Assembly: GCA_937138475.1 (NCBI GenBank)
Contig: CAKZPD010000017.1
Location: 1-64,000 of the forward strand
DNA: 64,000 nucleotides
Origin: an uncultured Sulfitobacter sp.
GTDB taxonomy: Bacteria; Pseudomonadota; Alphaproteobacteria; Rhodobacterales; Rhodobacteraceae
Direction of reading: 5' to 3'
This document shows, in pieces, positions 41,538 to 52,381 of this stretch. The notes beneath the pieces are model-generated. The model was not told the origin of the DNA. It saw only the letters and a program-made list of their open reading frames with translations, and made no database searches. The translations under genes were made by a program, and so were the position numbers. Within the stretch, counting starts at the first letter, position 1. Each line of letters begins with the position of its first letter.

Positions 41538-43028
41538 ATGAGCGCGCAACCGATGAATTCCAAACCGCTGTCCGCCCTTGGGTTGACTGCGCGCCAGGGG
41601 CGCAATCCACCTGTGACGGATGTCATCGTTGACAGCCGCTTGGCGCGGCAGGGGTGTTTGTTTGCGGCCCTGGCTGGCGGTCAGGTACATGGGGCGGCCT
41701 TCGTCCAAGCGGCGTTGGATCAAGGCGCCGCGGCGATCTTGACCGATGCCGAAGGCGCGGCGCTGGCCGGCGCACGGATCGAAGCCGCCGGCGCGGCCCT
41801 GGTGGTCAGCGATGCCCCGCGCGAGGCGCTGTCGCGCGCCGCCGCCCTGTGGTTCGGGGCGCAGCCCAAGACCATGGTTGCGGTCACGGGCACCAATGGC
41901 AAAACCTCGGTCAGCAGTTTCGTGCGGCAAATTTGGACGCATCTGGGGTTGTGTGCGGTCAATCTGGGCACCACCGGGGTCGAGGGGGCGTGGTCTGCGC
42001 CCTTGGCCCACACCACCCCGGAACCCATCACGTTGCACCGGGCGCTGGCGCAAGCGGCGGAACATGGCGTGACCCATGCCGCGATGGAAGCATCAAGCCA
42101 TGGCCTTGATCAGCGCCGTCTGGATGGCGTGCATCTGACCGCTGCGGGATTCACCAATTTCACCCAGGATCATCTGGATTACCACGCCAGCTTTGAGGCC
42201 TATTTTCAGGCCAAGGCGGGCTTGTTTTCGCGGGTGCTTGGCCCCTCGGGGACGGCTGTGATCAACATTGAAGATCCGCGCGGTGTGCAGATGGCCCAGA
42301 TCGCGCAGGCACGCGGCGCCAATGTGATCACCGTGGGCCGCACCGGTGCGGACCTTTGCCTGATTGCGCAGCGCTTTGATGAACAGGGGCAGGATCTGCG
42401 CTTTGGGTTTGGGGGCAAGACCTATCAGCAACGGCTGCATCTGGTGGGGGGATTTCAGGCGCAAAATGCGCTGGTGGCGGCGGCGCTGGTGGTGGCCTGT
42501 GGCGGCGATCCGGCCGAGGTGTTTGACGCTTTGCCGTATCTAAGCACGGTGCGCGGCCGGATGGAGCTGGCGGCAACGCGCAGCAATGGCGCGGCGATTT
42601 ATGTCGATTATGCCCATACGCCCGATGCAATTCAAACCGCCTTGCTGGCGCTGCGCCCGCATGTGCTGGGCCGTCTGGTGGCCATTGTCGGGGCCGGCGG
42701 GGATCGCGACCGCAGCAAACGCCCGCTGATGGGGGCCGCCGCCGCCGCGGGGGCGGATACGGTGATCGTCACTGATGACAACCCACGCACAGAAGCGCCG
42801 GCGGATATTCGCAAGGCGGTGCTGGAAGGCGCGCCGGGTGCGTTGGAAATCGGCGACCGCGCCGAGGCCATCTTGCGCGGGGTGGATATGCTGGGCACGG
42901 GGGACGCTTTGTTGATCGCGGGCAAGGGCCATGAAACCGGCCAGATCATTGGCGATGATGTTCTGCCCTTTAATGACGCAGAGCAAGCCAGCCTGGCCGC
43001 CGCCGCATTGGAGGGGAGACTGACATGA
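41538..43028 (+). CDS. murE: UDP-MurNAc-tripeptide synthetase MurE (meso-DAP type)
   Basis: A 496-aa Mur ligase. The ATP loop is VAVTGTNGKTSVSSFVRQIW and the ligand region IYVDYAHTPDAIQTALLALR. The motif DDNPRTEAP contains DNPR, the meso-diaminopimelate selectivity signature of Gram-negative MurE. It adds meso-DAP to UDP-MurNAc-L-Ala-D-Glu. Follows ftsI by 18 bp and overlaps murF by ATGA. Confidence 0.96.
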   Translation: MSAQPMNSKPLSALGLTARQGRNPPVTDVIVDSRLARQGCLFAALAGGQVHGAAFVQAALDQGAAAILTDAEGAALAGARIEAAGAALVVSDAPREALSRAAALWFGAQPKTMVAVTGTNGKTSVSSFVRQIWTHLGLCAVNLGTTGVEGAWSAPLAHTTPEPITLHRALAQAAEHGVTHAAMEASSHGLDQRRLDGVHLTAAGFTNFTQDHLDYHASFEAYFQAKAGLFSRVLGPSGTAVINIEDPRGVQMAQIAQARGANVITVGRTGADLCLIAQRFDEQGQDLRFGFGGKTYQQRLHLVGGFQAQNALVAAALVVACGGDPAEVFDALPYLSTVRGRMELAATRSNGAAIYVDYAHTPDAIQTALLALRPHVLGRLVAIVGAGGDRDRSKRPLMGAAAAAGADTVIVTDDNPRTEAPADIRKAVLEGAPGALEIGDRAEAILRGVDMLGTGDALLIAGKGHETGQIIGDDVLPFNDAEQASLAAAALEGRLT

Positions 43029-44518
43029 GCCTTCTTTGGACCGCCAAGGATGCCGCCGCGGCCACCGGCGGAAAAACCGCCTGCGACTGGGCCGCGACGG
43101 GGGTGTCGATTGATACCCGAACCCTGGTTCCGGGCGATTTGTTCGTCGCTTTGACCGATCAACGCGATGGGCATGATTTTGTCGCTGCCGCCTTGGCAAA
43201 AGGCGCAGCGGCCGCCATGGTCAGCCGCCACCCAGAGGGGGTGGCGCAAGATGCGCCATTACTGGTGGTTCCCGATGTCCTGGCGGGGCTTACCGCGCTG
43301 GGGGCGGCGGCGCGGGCGCGGTTTACCGGCAAGCTGGCGGCGATCACCGGCAGCGTTGGCAAGACATCAACCAAGGAAATGCTGGCCGCGATGCTGGCCG
43401 ATCAGGGGCGCACCCATGCGTCGGTCGCCAGCTATAACAACCATTGGGGCGTGCCGCTGACCCTGGCACGGATGCCGGCGGATTTTGACTTTGCGGTGAT
43501 TGAAATCGGCATGAACCACCCCGGCGAGATCGAACCCCTGGCCAGATTGGCGCGTCCGCATGTGGCGATGGTGACCACCGTGGGGGCGGCCCATCTGCAA
43601 GCCTTTGAAAGCCTTGAGGCCATCGCAGTGGAAAAGGCCGCAGTTTTTGCCGGGTTGGAGTATGGCGGCACGGCGGTGATGAACAATGATATCGACCAGG
43701 CGGCGATCCTGGCAGCCAAGGCGCATGATCTTAAACGACGGGATCTGGGGTTTGGGGCACATGGGTTTGACTTTCGGTTGGACCATATCGACATCCAGGG
43801 CGATGCGATGGTGGTTCAGGCCACGGCGCATGCGGCGGAGCAGCCTGTGCCGCTGTTGTTCAAATTGGCCACACCGGGGCGGCACTTTGCGATGAATGCT
43901 TTGGGGGCCCTGGCCGTTGTCGATGCGCTTGGGGCGGATCTGGGGCGCGCCGCGTTGCGCCTTGGGTATTGGTCCCCGGTCAAGGGGCGCGGCGCCCGGC
44001 AACGGATTCACCTGGACGCGGTCGATGCCGATCTGTCGCTTGAGCTGATCGACGACAGCTATAATGCCAACCCGGCGTCCATGGCTGCCGCGCTTGAGGT
44101 TCTGGCCAATGCGCAACCTGGCCCCGTGGGGTCGGCCCGTCCGGGCAAAACCGCCCGCGATATCGGCAAACGCGCTTTGGCCAAGGCCAACAGCGGCGGG
44201 CGGCGTATTGCCGTATTGGGTGATATGAAAGAGCTGGGCAGCGATGAAATCGCGTTGCACGCGGCCCTTGCCCATCTTGAGGCCAGCAAGACCATAGATC
44301 TGTTCCACTGTGTCGGGCCGCTGATGAAGGCGCTTTATGATCTGCTGCCGGCGCACAAGCGTGGATTTTACACCGAAACCGCGCCCCAGATGGTGGCGGT
44401 GTTGCCAGCCAGCCTGCGCGGCGGCGATGTGGTGCTGGCCAAAGGATCGCTGAGCATGGGGCTGGGGCAAGTCGTTGACGCCATCCGCAAAATGGGTCAT
44501 CCCGCCCCCCACGCCTGA
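43025..44518 (+). CDS. murF: UDP-MurNAc-pentapeptide synthetase MurF
   Basis: A 497-aa Mur ligase. Motifs: SIDTRTLVPGDLFVALTDQR, the P-loop ITGSVGKTSTKEMLAAML, and IEIGMNHPGEIEPLARLARP. The C-terminal LIDDSYNANPASMAAAL is characteristic of MurF. It adds D-Ala-D-Ala (made by Ddl encoded downstream). About 40-50 aa longer than E. coli MurF, with an insertion near residue 365-385 (ARPGKTARDIGKRALAKAN). Confidence 0.95.
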   Translation: MSLLWTAKDAAAATGGKTACDWAATGVSIDTRTLVPGDLFVALTDQRDGHDFVAAALAKGAAAAMVSRHPEGVAQDAPLLVVPDVLAGLTALGAAARARFTGKLAAITGSVGKTSTKEMLAAMLADQGRTHASVASYNNHWGVPLTLARMPADFDFAVIEIGMNHPGEIEPLARLARPHVAMVTTVGAAHLQAFESLEAIAVEKAAVFAGLEYGGTAVMNNDIDQAAILAAKAHDLKRRDLGFGAHGFDFRLDHIDIQGDAMVVQATAHAAEQPVPLLFKLATPGRHFAMNALGALAVVDALGADLGRAALRLGYWSPVKGRGARQRIHLDAVDADLSLELIDDSYNANPASMAAALEVLANAQPGPVGSARPGKTARDIGKRALAKANSGGRRIAVLGDMKELGSDEIALHAALAHLEASKTIDLFHCVGPLMKALYDLLPAHKRGFYTETAPQMVAVLPASLRGGDVVLAKGSLSMGLGQVVDAIRKMGHPAPHA

Positions 44519-44553
44519 GGGCCGGTTAAAGGTGACAGCAAAGGACGACAGAT

Positions 44554-45636
44554 ATGCTCTATTGGTTAACACTGCTCTCGGATGGTGGCGACTTTTTCAA
44601 CCTCTTTCGCTATATCACTTTTCGGGCGGGCGGCGCCTTTTTGACGGCATTGGTCTTTGGCTTTTTGTTTGGTCGCCCGCTGATCGCGGTGTTGCGCAAA
44701 CGCCAGGGCAAGGGGCAGCCCATTCGCGGCGATGGCCCCGAAGGGCATTTCGTCAAGGCCGGCACCCCGACGATGGGCGGGTTGTTGATTGTCGGGGCGC
44801 TGTTGACCTCGAGCTTGCTGTGGGCGCGGCTTGATAATCCATTCGTCTGGATCGTGCTGTTTGTTACCATGTCATTTGCCGCCATCGGTTTTGCGGATGA
44901 TTACGCCAAAGTGTCCAAGCAAACGACCGCCGGCGTGCCGGGCCGGGTGCGGATGGGGCTGGGCATTGTCATCGCGGGGATCGCCGCCTTTTGGGCCGCG
45001 CAATACCACCCCGCCGCCTTGCAACATCAGCTGGCGCTGCCTGTGTTCAAAGATACGTTGCTGAATCTGGGACTTTTTTCAGTGCCCTTTGGAATTTTGG
45101 TTATCGTTGGCGCCGCCAATGCGGTGAATCTGACGGACGGGCTGGACGGGCTGGCAATCATGCCGGTGATGATTGCCGCCGGGGCCCTGGGGATCATCGC
45201 CTATGCAGTGGGGCGTGTCGATTTTACCGAATATCTTGACGTGCATTATGTGCCCGGAACCGGGGAAATCTTGATCTTTACCGCCGGGCTTTTCGGCGGC
45301 GGGCTGGGGTTCTTGTGGTATAACGCCCCGCCGGCCGCGGTGTTCATGGGGGACACGGGATCGCTGGCGCTGGGCGGTGCGCTGGGGGCCATTGCGGTGT
45401 CGACCAAACACGAAATCGTGCTGGCCATCGTCGGCGGGTTGTTCGTGGTCGAAGCGCTGAGTGTGATCATTCAGGTGCTTTATTTCAAACGCACCGGCAA
45501 GCGGGTGTTCCTGATGGCACCAATCCACCACCACTATGAGAAAAAGGGCTGGGCGGAATCGACTATTGTCATAAGGTTCTGGATCATCTCGTTGATCCTT
45601 GCCATGATCGGACTTGCCACGCTGAAAGTCAGATAG
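44554..45636 (+). CDS. mraY: phospho-MurNAc-pentapeptide translocase MraY
   Basis: A 360-aa membrane enzyme with about ten transmembrane segments. Active-site motifs are [35 protein letters not shown] and [16 protein letters not shown]. It links phospho-MurNAc-pentapeptide to undecaprenyl phosphate, giving lipid I. It lies 35 bp after murF. The next gene is the small tautomerase-like gene 11 bp downstream. Confidence 0.97.
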   Translation: MLYWLTLLSDGGDFFNLFRYITFRAGGAFLTALVFGFLFGRPLIAVLRKRQGKGQPIRGDGPEGHFVKAGTPTMGGLLIVGALLTSSLLWARLDNPFVWIVLFVTMSFAAIGFADDYAKVSKQTTAGVPGRVRMGLGIVIAGIAAFWAAQYHPAALQHQLALPVFKDTLLNLGLFSVPFGILVIVGAANAVNLTDGLDGLAIMPVMIAAGALGIIAYAVGRVDFTEYLDVHYVPGTGEILIFTAGLFGGGLGFLWYNAPPAAVFMGDTGSLALGGALGAIAVSTKHEIVLAIVGGLFVVEALSVIIQVLYFKRTGKRVFLMAPIHHHYEKKGWAESTIVIRFWIISLILAMIGLATLKVR

Positions 45637-45647
45637 GACCGACCGCC

Positions 45648-45986
45648 ATGCCCCACGCTGAGCTGAAATATTCGGGCGATCTGCCCATTGATCCCGCCGC
45701 GATCCTGGCGCAGATCGAACAGGTCATCTTGACCCATGACAGCGCTGCGGGGGCGTGCAAGGGGCGGGCCTTTCCGGCGGCGGTGTTTCATCACAGCCAT
45801 CTGTTGGTGTCGGTCGCGCTGCTGGCCAAACCGCACCGCGATGCGGCCTTTTCCGCAGCGTTGATTGCCGATCTTGAGACGGCGGTCAAAGGGCTGATCC
45901 CGGTGCCTTGCGCCTTTTCGTTGGCGCTTAGCTATTCGGATGCGTTTTATGTGACCAATGCCCATATGGGACAGCCCGCGCGATGA
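45648..45986 (+). CDS. tautomerase-superfamily-like small protein (CHMI/HpaF-like) inside the dcw cluster
   Basis: A 112-aa protein beginning [12 protein letters not shown]. Proteins of the 5-carboxymethyl-2-hydroxymuconate isomerase (CHMI, PF02962) family start with MPH-x4-YS and use Pro2 as the catalytic base; here Pro2 is present. The middle ([20 protein letters not shown]) and the helix [20 protein letters not shown], then the last strand [10 protein letters not shown], fit the alpha/beta tautomerase layout. It lies 11 bp after mraY and overlaps murD by 4 bp, so it is co-translated with cell-wall genes. A role in peptidoglycan synthesis is not known; the true substrate cannot be inferred. 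Confidence 0.6.
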   Translation: MPHAELKYSGDLPIDPAAILAQIEQVILTHDSAAGACKGRAFPAAVFHHSHLLVSVALLAKPHRDAAFSAALIADLETAVKGLIPVPCAFSLALSYSDAFYVTNAHMGQPAR

Positions 45987-47377
45987 TCGCCGTGCAGGGT
46001 CTGCGCGGTGCCAAGGTGGCGGTGCTGGGCCTTGGGCGTTCAGGGCTGAGCGCTGCGCTGGCGCTTGAGGCCGGCGGGGCCACGGCGATTTGTTGGGATG
46101 ACAACCCACAGGCGCGGGCCGATGCCCAGGCGCGGGGGCTTGTGTGCCACCCCCTTGGCACGGCGCGCGATTTTGAACAGATTGCCCGCTTGATCGTCAG
46201 CCCGGGCATCCCGCATCTTTATCCCGCACCTGCTCAGCCTGTGCTGGCCGCGCTTGAGGCGGGGGTGCCGGTGGACAATGACATCGGCCTGTTCTTTCAA
46301 AGCTTTGCCACCGGCGCATGGCAAAACTTTGACACCGCGCCACGGGTGGTGGCGGTGACGGGGTCGAATGGTAAATCCACAACATCCGCGTTGATCCACC
46401 ACGTTTTGACACAGGCCGGGCGGCCCAGCCAGCTGGCTGGAAACATCGGGCGCGGGGTTCTGGATATCGACCCGCCGCAGGATGCCGGCGTCGTGGTGCT
46501 CGAGCTGTCAAGCTATCAGACCGAACTGGCGCGCAATCTGACGCCGGACATTGCCGTGTTTACCAACCTAAGCCCCGATCATCTGGATCGCCATGGCGGG
46601 ATGGGGGGGTATTTTGCCGCCAAGCGGCGGTTGTTTGCCGAAGGCGGCCCTGACCGCGCGGTGATTGGCATAGACGAGGCCGAGGGCCGTTTTCTGGCCG
46701 GTCAACTGGCCGAAGGACGCGGCGATGACCGGGTGATCCGCATCTCGGTTCAGGGGAAATTGACCGGGCCGGGGTGGCATGTGTTCAGCCGCAAGGGGTT
46801 CTTGTCCGAATACCGCAAGGAACGTCAGGTCGGGTCGGTGGACCTGCGGCAGATCGCCGGGCTGCCGGGCGTACACAATCATCAAAACGCCTGTGCGGCA
46901 TATGCGGCCTGCCGGGCGTTGGGCCTGGCGCCAAAACAGATCGAGACCGGCTTTCACAGTTTTGCAGGTCTGCCGCATCGCAGCCAGAGGATTGCAGAAA
47001 AAGACGGGGTGGTTTTCGTCAACGACAGCAAGGCGACGAATGTCGATGCGGCGTCCAAGGCGTTGGCCGCCTTTCAGAATATTCGCTGGATTTGCGGTGG
47101 CCTTGCCAAGGACGGTGGTCTGGATGGGCTGGGCGAGGGGCTGGCCAATGTGCGCAAAGCCTATGTGATCGGCCGCGAGGCGGCAGGCTTTGCCATGGGC
47201 CTTACCGTCCCGTCCGAGATTTGCGGCACCATGGCCCGCGCCGTTGCCCAGGCCGTCGCCGAGGCCGAGCCAGGCGATGTCGTGTTGCTGGCGCCTGCCG
47301 CCGCCAGTTTTGACCAATATGACAATTTTGAACAGCGCGGCGATGATTTTGGCGCGCAGGTCCGTCTTTTTGTCTAG
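45983..47377 (+). CDS. murD: UDP-MurNAc-L-alanine:D-glutamate ligase MurD
   Basis: A 464-aa Mur ligase. The N-terminal Rossmann region is [20 protein letters not shown]. The P-loop is [20 protein letters not shown] (Ser replaces the usual Thr in GTNGKS). The later motifs are [20 protein letters not shown] and [19 protein letters not shown]. It adds D-Glu to UDP-MurNAc-L-Ala. Its TAG stop overlaps the stop of the convergent flavoprotein gene in the palindrome CTAG. Confidence 0.96.
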   Translation: MIAVQGLRGAKVAVLGLGRSGLSAALALEAGGATAICWDDNPQARADAQARGLVCHPLGTARDFEQIARLIVSPGIPHLYPAPAQPVLAALEAGVPVDNDIGLFFQSFATGAWQNFDTAPRVVAVTGSNGKSTTSALIHHVLTQAGRPSQLAGNIGRGVLDIDPPQDAGVVVLELSSYQTELARNLTPDIAVFTNLSPDHLDRHGGMGGYFAAKRRLFAEGGPDRAVIGIDEAEGRFLAGQLAEGRGDDRVIRISVQGKLTGPGWHVFSRKGFLSEYRKERQVGSVDLRQIAGLPGVHNHQNACAAYAACRALGLAPKQIETGFHSFAGLPHRSQRIAEKDGVVFVNDSKATNVDAASKALAAFQNIRWICGGLAKDGGLDGLGEGLANVRKAYVIGREAAGFAMGLTVPSEICGTMARAVAQAVAEAEPGDVVLLAPAAASFDQYDNFEQRGDDFGAQVRLFV

Positions 47378-48549
47378 GTGCTGATCGCCGCGGCGGCGGC
47401 CATCGCCGATGACCAGGCCCATTGGAAGTTGTAACCACCAAGCCAGCCGGTGACATCGACGGCCTCGCCAATAAAATACAGGCCGGGCACGTCTTTGCAG
47501 GCCATGGTCTTGGAGGACAGCGCATCGGTGTCGATGCCGCCAAGGGTCACTTCGGCGGTGCGATAGCCTTCGGTGCCGGTGGGGCGCACGCTCCAACTTT
47601 GCAGGGCGGCGCTGATCCGGGCCAGTTCGGCGTTTGACTGATCCGCCAGATTGCCCCGCAGATCCAGCGTGGGCGCCAGATGATCCAACAGGCGGCTGGG
47701 CAGATATTGCGACAAGACGGTGCTTAGGTTGCGTTTGCCCATCTGGGCGCGATCCGCGCTGAGCCGTGCATGAAGGTCGCCGCCAGGATGCAGGTTGATA
47801 TCAATCGCATCGCCCGCCTGCCAATATGACGACACTTGTAGGATCGCCGGACCGGAAAGGCCGCGATGTGTGAACAAAAGCGCCTCGTCAAAGGCGGTGT
47901 TTTGCGCGGTGATCCTGCTGGGGCAGGCGACACCGGCCAGCCCAGCAAAGCGGCCATCGGGAAACGTAAACGGCACCAGCCCCGGCCGTGTCGGCACCAC
48001 TGGGATCGAAAATTGCTGCGCCACTTCATAGGCAAATCCGCTGGCGCCCATCTTGGGAATGGATTTCCCGCCCGTTGCCACCACCAGATTGCGCGCGGTC
48101 ACATCGACCGCACCGCCCTGATGTTCAAGCGTCAGCGCAAAGCCCTGCGGTGTTTTTTCGATGCGCCGCACCTGGGTGTTCAATCGCAGCTCGGCGCCGT
48201 TTTTGTGCATCAAGCCGCGCAGCATGGCGATGATCTCTTTGGCGGACCCGTCGCAAAACAGCTGCCCCAGGGTCTTTTCGTGCCAGGCGATCTGATGTCT
48301 GGTGACCAGATCAAGGAAATCCCATTGGGTGAACCGGGCCAGCGCCGACTTGGCAAAATGCGGATTGCCCGACAAAAAGGCCCCGGCCTGGCAATGCATG
48401 TTGGTAAAGTTGCAGCGCCCCCCGCCCGAGATGCGGATTTTCTCGCCCGGTGTTTTGGCGTGGTCAACAATCAGCACCCGTCCGGCGGCATGGGCCGCGC
48501 ACATCATTCCGGCGGCACCGGCGCCTATGATCACGGTATCGAATTGCAT
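47374..48549 (-). CDS. BaiN/HI0933 family (TIGR03862-like) flavoprotein, antisense within the dcw cluster
   Basis: A 391-aa FAD-binding protein of the HI0933/BaiN class. The FAD loop is [20 protein letters not shown], followed by the family signature [14 protein letters not shown]. The C terminus has [13 protein letters not shown] and [20 protein letters not shown]. BaiN-like proteins are NAD(P)/FAD-dependent oxidoreductases with poorly known physiological substrates. It has AAGGAG before its ATG. It interrupts the dcw cluster between murD and ftsW in antisense orientation, and its start region (138 bp) must also serve ftsW. Confidence 0.9.
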   Translation of the reverse strand: MQFDTVIIGAGAAGMMCAAHAAGRVLIVDHAKTPGEKIRISGGGRCNFTNMHCQAGAFLSGNPHFAKSALARFTQWDFLDLVTRHQIAWHEKTLGQLFCDGSAKEIIAMLRGLMHKNGAELRLNTQVRRIEKTPQGFALTLEHQGGAVDVTARNLVVATGGKSIPKMGASGFAYEVAQQFSIPVVPTRPGLVPFTFPDGRFAGLAGVACPSRITAQNTAFDEALLFTHRGLSGPAILQVSSYWQAGDAIDINLHPGGDLHARLSADRAQMGKRNLSTVLSQYLPSRLLDHLAPTLDLRGNLADQSNAELARISAALQSWSVRPTGTEGYRTAEVTLGGIDTDALSSKTMACKDVPGLYFIGEAVDVTGWLGGYNFQWAWSSAMAAAAAIST

Positions 48550-48687
48550 AGGCGGCTCCTTGCCAGAAAATTCACGAATAGCAAGGCCCCATGGCCCGCT
48601 TATTGCTGGCGCCGGCGCAGATTTCGCGTTAGGCTAAGCCCGAGATCCCGAAAAGGGACCAGACGAAGGCAGAGCAAGGCAGTACCC
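48550..48687. promoter_or_regulatory. divergent promoter region, flavoprotein / ftsW
   Basis: A 138-bp gap between divergent starts. Because the flavoprotein gene is antisense, the ftsW-murG-murC-murB run needs its own promoter here unless murD transcripts read through antisense. I see no clean -35/-10 pair (a TTGCTG at 48603 lacks a good -10). Confidence 0.4.
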
Positions 48688-49857
48688 ATGACAGAGATGG
48701 TCTATGGCGCGATTCCGGTCCGCAATGGCGAACCGATTCTTCCCAAATGGTGGCGCACGGTTGATAAATGGGCGATGTCCTCGATCTTGTTGCTGTTTGC
48801 CGTGGGGTTGCTGTTGGGGCTTGCCGCATCGCCGCCGCTGGCCGCCAAGAACGGGTTTGAGCCGTTTCACTATGTTCAGCGCCAGGCGTTTTTTGGCGGG
48901 GTGGCGTTGCTGGCGATGATGCTGACGTCGATGATGTCGCCGACCTTGGTGCGCCGTCTGGCGGTGATCGGATTTGTCGCGGCCTTTGTGGCGCTGGCGC
49001 TGCTGCCGGTCTTTGGCACGGATTTTGGCAAAGGGGCGACACGCTGGTATTCGCTTGGCTTTGCCTCGGTTCAGCCGTCGGAATTTCTGAAGCCAGGGTT
49101 CATTGTTGCGGCCGCGTGGATGATGGCGGCGTCGCAGGATTTGAACGGCCCGCCAGGCAAGACATGGTCGCTGGCGCTGTGCTGTGCGATTGTGCTGATG
49201 CTGATCGCCCAGCCGGATTTTGGCCAGGCGTGTCTGGTGCTGTTTGGCTGGGGGGTCATGTATTTCGTGGCCGGCGCGCCGATGATCATTTTGCTGGGAA
49301 TGGCAGGGCTGGTGATTTTTGTCGGGACGCTGGCGTATTCTTATTCGGAACATTTTGCCCGGCGCATTGATGGGTTTCTGTCCACCGATGTCGATCCGAC
49401 CACCCAGATTGGCTATGCCACGGATGCGATCCGCGAGGGCGGCGTGTTTGGCGTTGGGCTGGGCGAGGGGCAGGTGAAATGGTCACTGCCCGATGCGCAT
49501 ACCGATTTTATTATCGCGGTTGCCGCCGAAGAATATGGCCTGGTTTTGGTGATGTCGATTATCTTGCTTTACACCTGCTTTGTGCTGCGGTCGCTGATGC
49601 GGCTGGTCAAGGAACGCGATCCGTTTATTCGGCTGGCGGGCACTGGTCTGGCCTGCACCTTGGGCGTTCAGGCGATGGTCAACATGGGGGTTGCGGTCCG
49701 ATTGCTGCCCGCCAAGGGCATGACGTTGCCATTTGTCAGCTATGGCGGGTCGTCGGTGATTGCCAGCGGCATTGCCGTTGGGATGCTGTTGGCCTTTACC
49801 CGCAAACGCCCCCAAGGTGAAATCCGCGACTTTTTGGCCAAAGGGGTCAAAAGATGA
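48688..49857 (+). CDS. ftsW: septal peptidoglycan glycosyltransferase FtsW
   Basis: The ATG at 48688 gives 389 aa with about ten transmembrane helices. SEDS motifs: [20 protein letters not shown] near residue 118, [20 protein letters not shown], and [20 protein letters not shown] near the C terminus. It polymerises lipid II at the septum together with FtsI. Overlaps murG as ATGA. A long open frame upstream of the ATG is antisense to the flavoprotein gene and is not coding. Confidence 0.96.
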   Translation: MTEMVYGAIPVRNGEPILPKWWRTVDKWAMSSILLLFAVGLLLGLAASPPLAAKNGFEPFHYVQRQAFFGGVALLAMMLTSMMSPTLVRRLAVIGFVAAFVALALLPVFGTDFGKGATRWYSLGFASVQPSEFLKPGFIVAAAWMMAASQDLNGPPGKTWSLALCCAIVLMLIAQPDFGQACLVLFGWGVMYFVAGAPMIILLGMAGLVIFVGTLAYSYSEHFARRIDGFLSTDVDPTTQIGYATDAIREGGVFGVGLGEGQVKWSLPDAHTDFIIAVAAEEYGLVLVMSIILLYTCFVLRSLMRLVKERDPFIRLAGTGLACTLGVQAMVNMGVAVRLLPAKGMTLPFVSYGGSSVIASGIAVGMLLAFTRKRPQGEIRDFLAKGVKR

Positions 49858-50987
49858 CGGGGAAAGCGACCGGGGTTACAACCGGGGTGCCTTTGCTGGT
49901 GATCGCGGCGGGGGGCACCGGCGGGCATATGTTCCCGGCTCAGGCCCTTGCCGAAGAAATGCTGGCGCGCGGTTGGCGGGTCAAGCTGTCGACTGATCCG
50001 CGCGGCGCGCGTTTTACCGAAGGGTTCCCCGCCGGCACCCAAATAGAGATCGTCCCCAGCGCCACCTTTGCGCGCGGCGCCTTGCTTGACAAGATAACCG
50101 CGCCGTTTCGAATTTTGGCTGGGGCCGGGGCGGCGGCCTTTGCCATGTTGCGTGATCGGCCGTCTGCGGTGATCGGCTTTGGCGGGTATCCGGCGATCCC
50201 GGCGATGATCGCGGCGGTGCTGTTGCGTTTGCCGCGGATGATCCATGAACAAAATGGCGCGCTGGGCAAGGTCAATCGGTTGTTTGCCCCGCGGGTCGAT
50301 GCGGTGGCCTGCGGATGCTGGCCGGCTGAATTGCCCAAGGGCGCGCGGGGGGTGCATGTGGGCAACCCGGTGCGCAAGGCGATCAAGGACCGGCTGGGCG
50401 CGGGTTACATTCCGCCCGGCGACTACCCGATGGAGCTGTTGGTGATTGGCGGCAGCCAAGGCGCGCGCATCCTGTCGGATGTGGTGCCCCCGGCGATTGC
50501 TGCCCTGCCCATGGCGATGCTGCGCAACATCCGTGTCAGCCACCAAGCCCGCGCCGAGGATCAATCCCGCGTCGCAGATTTTTATGCCGATCATCATATC
50601 AACGCCGATGTGCGCCCGTTTTTCGATGATATCCCGCGCCGGATGACCGAAGCACAGTTGGTTATTTCCCGCTCGGGCGCGTCGTCGATTGCTGATCTGG
50701 CGATTATCGGGCGTCCGTCGGTGCTGATCCCGCTGGCCAGCGCGACAGGCGATCACCAAAGCATCAATGCCCGTGGCTTGGTCGAAGCCGGCGCCGCTGT
50801 GCTGATCCCCGAGGCGGTGTTGACCCCGGATGCGTTGACCCAGCAAATGACCGCCGTTCTGGACAATCCGTCAGCGGCGGTGCAAATGGCCAAGGCCGCG
50901 TCAAAAACCGCAATGCCTGATGCGGCTGTGACCCTGGCCGATATGGTCGAAACCCTTGTCCGCAACAAAGAGACCCAAGCCGCATGA
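49854..50987 (+). CDS. murG: lipid II synthase MurG (GlcNAc transferase)
   Basis: A 377-aa GT28 glycosyltransferase on the inner face of the membrane. Motifs: [20 protein letters not shown] at about 17-36, [31 protein letters not shown] and [20 protein letters not shown]. It adds GlcNAc to lipid I. Overlaps ftsW and murC by 4 bp each. Confidence 0.97.
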   Translation: MTGKATGVTTGVPLLVIAAGGTGGHMFPAQALAEEMLARGWRVKLSTDPRGARFTEGFPAGTQIEIVPSATFARGALLDKITAPFRILAGAGAAAFAMLRDRPSAVIGFGGYPAIPAMIAAVLLRLPRMIHEQNGALGKVNRLFAPRVDAVACGCWPAELPKGARGVHVGNPVRKAIKDRLGAGYIPPGDYPMELLVIGGSQGARILSDVVPPAIAALPMAMLRNIRVSHQARAEDQSRVADFYADHHINADVRPFFDDIPRRMTEAQLVISRSGASSIADLAIIGRPSVLIPLASATGDHQSINARGLVEAGAAVLIPEAVLTPDALTQQMTAVLDNPSAAVQMAKAASKTAMPDAAVTLADMVETLVRNKETQAA

Positions 50988-52381
50988 ACGCAGCGACCAA
51001 ATTGCCCGGAGACGTGGGCCCCATTCATTTCGTCGGCATCGGCGGCATTGGCATGTCGGGCATCGCCGAGGTGCTGCTTAACCATGGCTATGTGGTGCAA
51101 GGGTCTGACCTGAAGGCCAGCAAGATCACCGATCGTCTGGCGGATTTGGGCGCGCATATCTTTGAAGGTCAGCGCCCCGAGAACATCGAAAACGCCGAAG
51201 TCGTGGTGATCTCAAGCGCGATCAAACCGGGAAATGCGGAATTGGATGCGGCGCGGGCGCGGGGGTTGCCGGTGGTGCGCCGCGCCGAAATGCTGGCCGA
51301 GCTGATGCGCCTCAAGTCCAACATCGCGGTTGCCGGAACCCATGGCAAAACCACCACCACAACGATGGTTGCGACGCTGTTGGATGCGGGGAAATTCGAT
51401 CCGACCGTGGTAAACGGCGGCATTATCCACGCCTATGGGTCGAACGCACGCGCGGGGGCCGGCGAATGGATGGTGGTCGAGGCCGATGAATCCGATGGCA
51501 CCTTCAACCGCCTGCCCGCCACCATTGCGATTGTCACCAATATCGACCCCGAGCATATGGAGCATTGGGGCGATTTTGACCGTCTGCGCCAGGGCTTTTT
51601 GGATTTTGTTTCTAATATTCCGTTTTATGGGTTGGCGGTCTGCTGCACCGATCACCCCGAGGTGCAAAGCCTGGTGGGAAAAATCACCGACCGGCGGGTT
51701 GTGACCTATGGCTTTAACGCACAGGCCGATGTGCGTGCGGTCAACCTTTGCTATCGGGCGGGGACAGCGCATTTTGATATTCAGCTTCAGTCCGAGGGCG
51801 TGGTGATCGAGGGATGCTCATTGCCGATGCCGGGCGATCATAATGTGTCGAACGCCTTGGCGGCGGTCGCGGTGGCGCGGCATCTGGGTATGAAGGGCGA
51901 AGAAATCCGCACGGCGCTGGCGGCGTTCGGCGGGGTGAACCGACGGTTTACCAAGGTTGGGGATGTTGGCGGCATTACGATCATCGACGATTATGGCCAT
52001 CACCCGGTCGAAATCGCGGCGGTGCTGCGGGCGGCGCGGCAGGCCACGTCGGGGCGTGTCATCGCGGTACATCAACCCCATCGATTTACCCGGCTTCATG
52101 CGCTGTTCGAAGATTTTTGCAGCTGTTTCAACGATGCCGATGTGGTGGGGATCGCCGATGTCTTCGCCGCCGGAGAAGACCCGATTGCCGGCGCCAGCCG
52201 CGATGATCTGGTGGCCGGGTTGGTGCGCCATGGCCATCGCCATGCCCATCCGGTTGCGGCGCAATCTGACCTGTTGGACCTGGTGAAAACCCATGCCAAG
52301 CCGGGGGATATGGTCGTGTGCCTTGGCGCCGGCACCATCAGCACCTGGGCCAATGCGCTGCCCGATCAAATGCGCGGCTGA
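50984..52381 (+). CDS. murC: UDP-N-acetylmuramate:L-alanine ligase MurC
   Basis: A 465-aa Mur ligase. The N terminus carries [20 protein letters not shown]. The P-loop is [20 protein letters not shown], and later ones are [20 protein letters not shown] and [20 protein letters not shown]. It starts the stem peptide by adding L-Ala. Many Rhodobacterales have a small gene between murC and murB; here the two overlap by TGATG with nothing between. Confidence 0.97.
   Translation: MNAATKLPGDVGPIHFVGIGGIGMSGIAEVLLNHGYVVQGSDLKASKITDRLADLGAHIFEGQRPENIENAEVVVISSAIKPGNAELDAARARGLPVVRRAEMLAELMRLKSNIAVAGTHGKTTTTTMVATLLDAGKFDPTVVNGGIIHAYGSNARAGAGEWMVVEADESDGTFNRLPATIAIVTNIDPEHMEHWGDFDRLRQGFLDFVSNIPFYGLAVCCTDHPEVQSLVGKITDRRVVTYGFNAQADVRAVNLCYRAGTAHFDIQLQSEGVVIEGCSLPMPGDHNVSNALAAVAVARHLGMKGEEIRTALAAFGGVNRRFTKVGDVGGITIIDDYGHHPVEIAAVLRAARQATSGRVIAVHQPHRFTRLHALFEDFCSCFNDADVVGIADVFAAGEDPIAGASRDDLVAGLVRHGHRHAHPVAAQSDLLDLVKTHAKPGDMVVCLGAGTISTWANALPDQMRG

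Noticed and set aside
39657..42077. Very long open frame (806 aa) on the minus strand
   Set aside because: It is antisense to ftsI and murE, both with full motif sets; composition (His, Gln, Arg and Gly rich) is typical of a GC-rich shadow frame.
48603..48635. Candidate sigma-70 promoter for ftsW (TTGCTG)
   Set aside because: No acceptable -10 at 16-18 bases; listed only as a promoter-bearing region.
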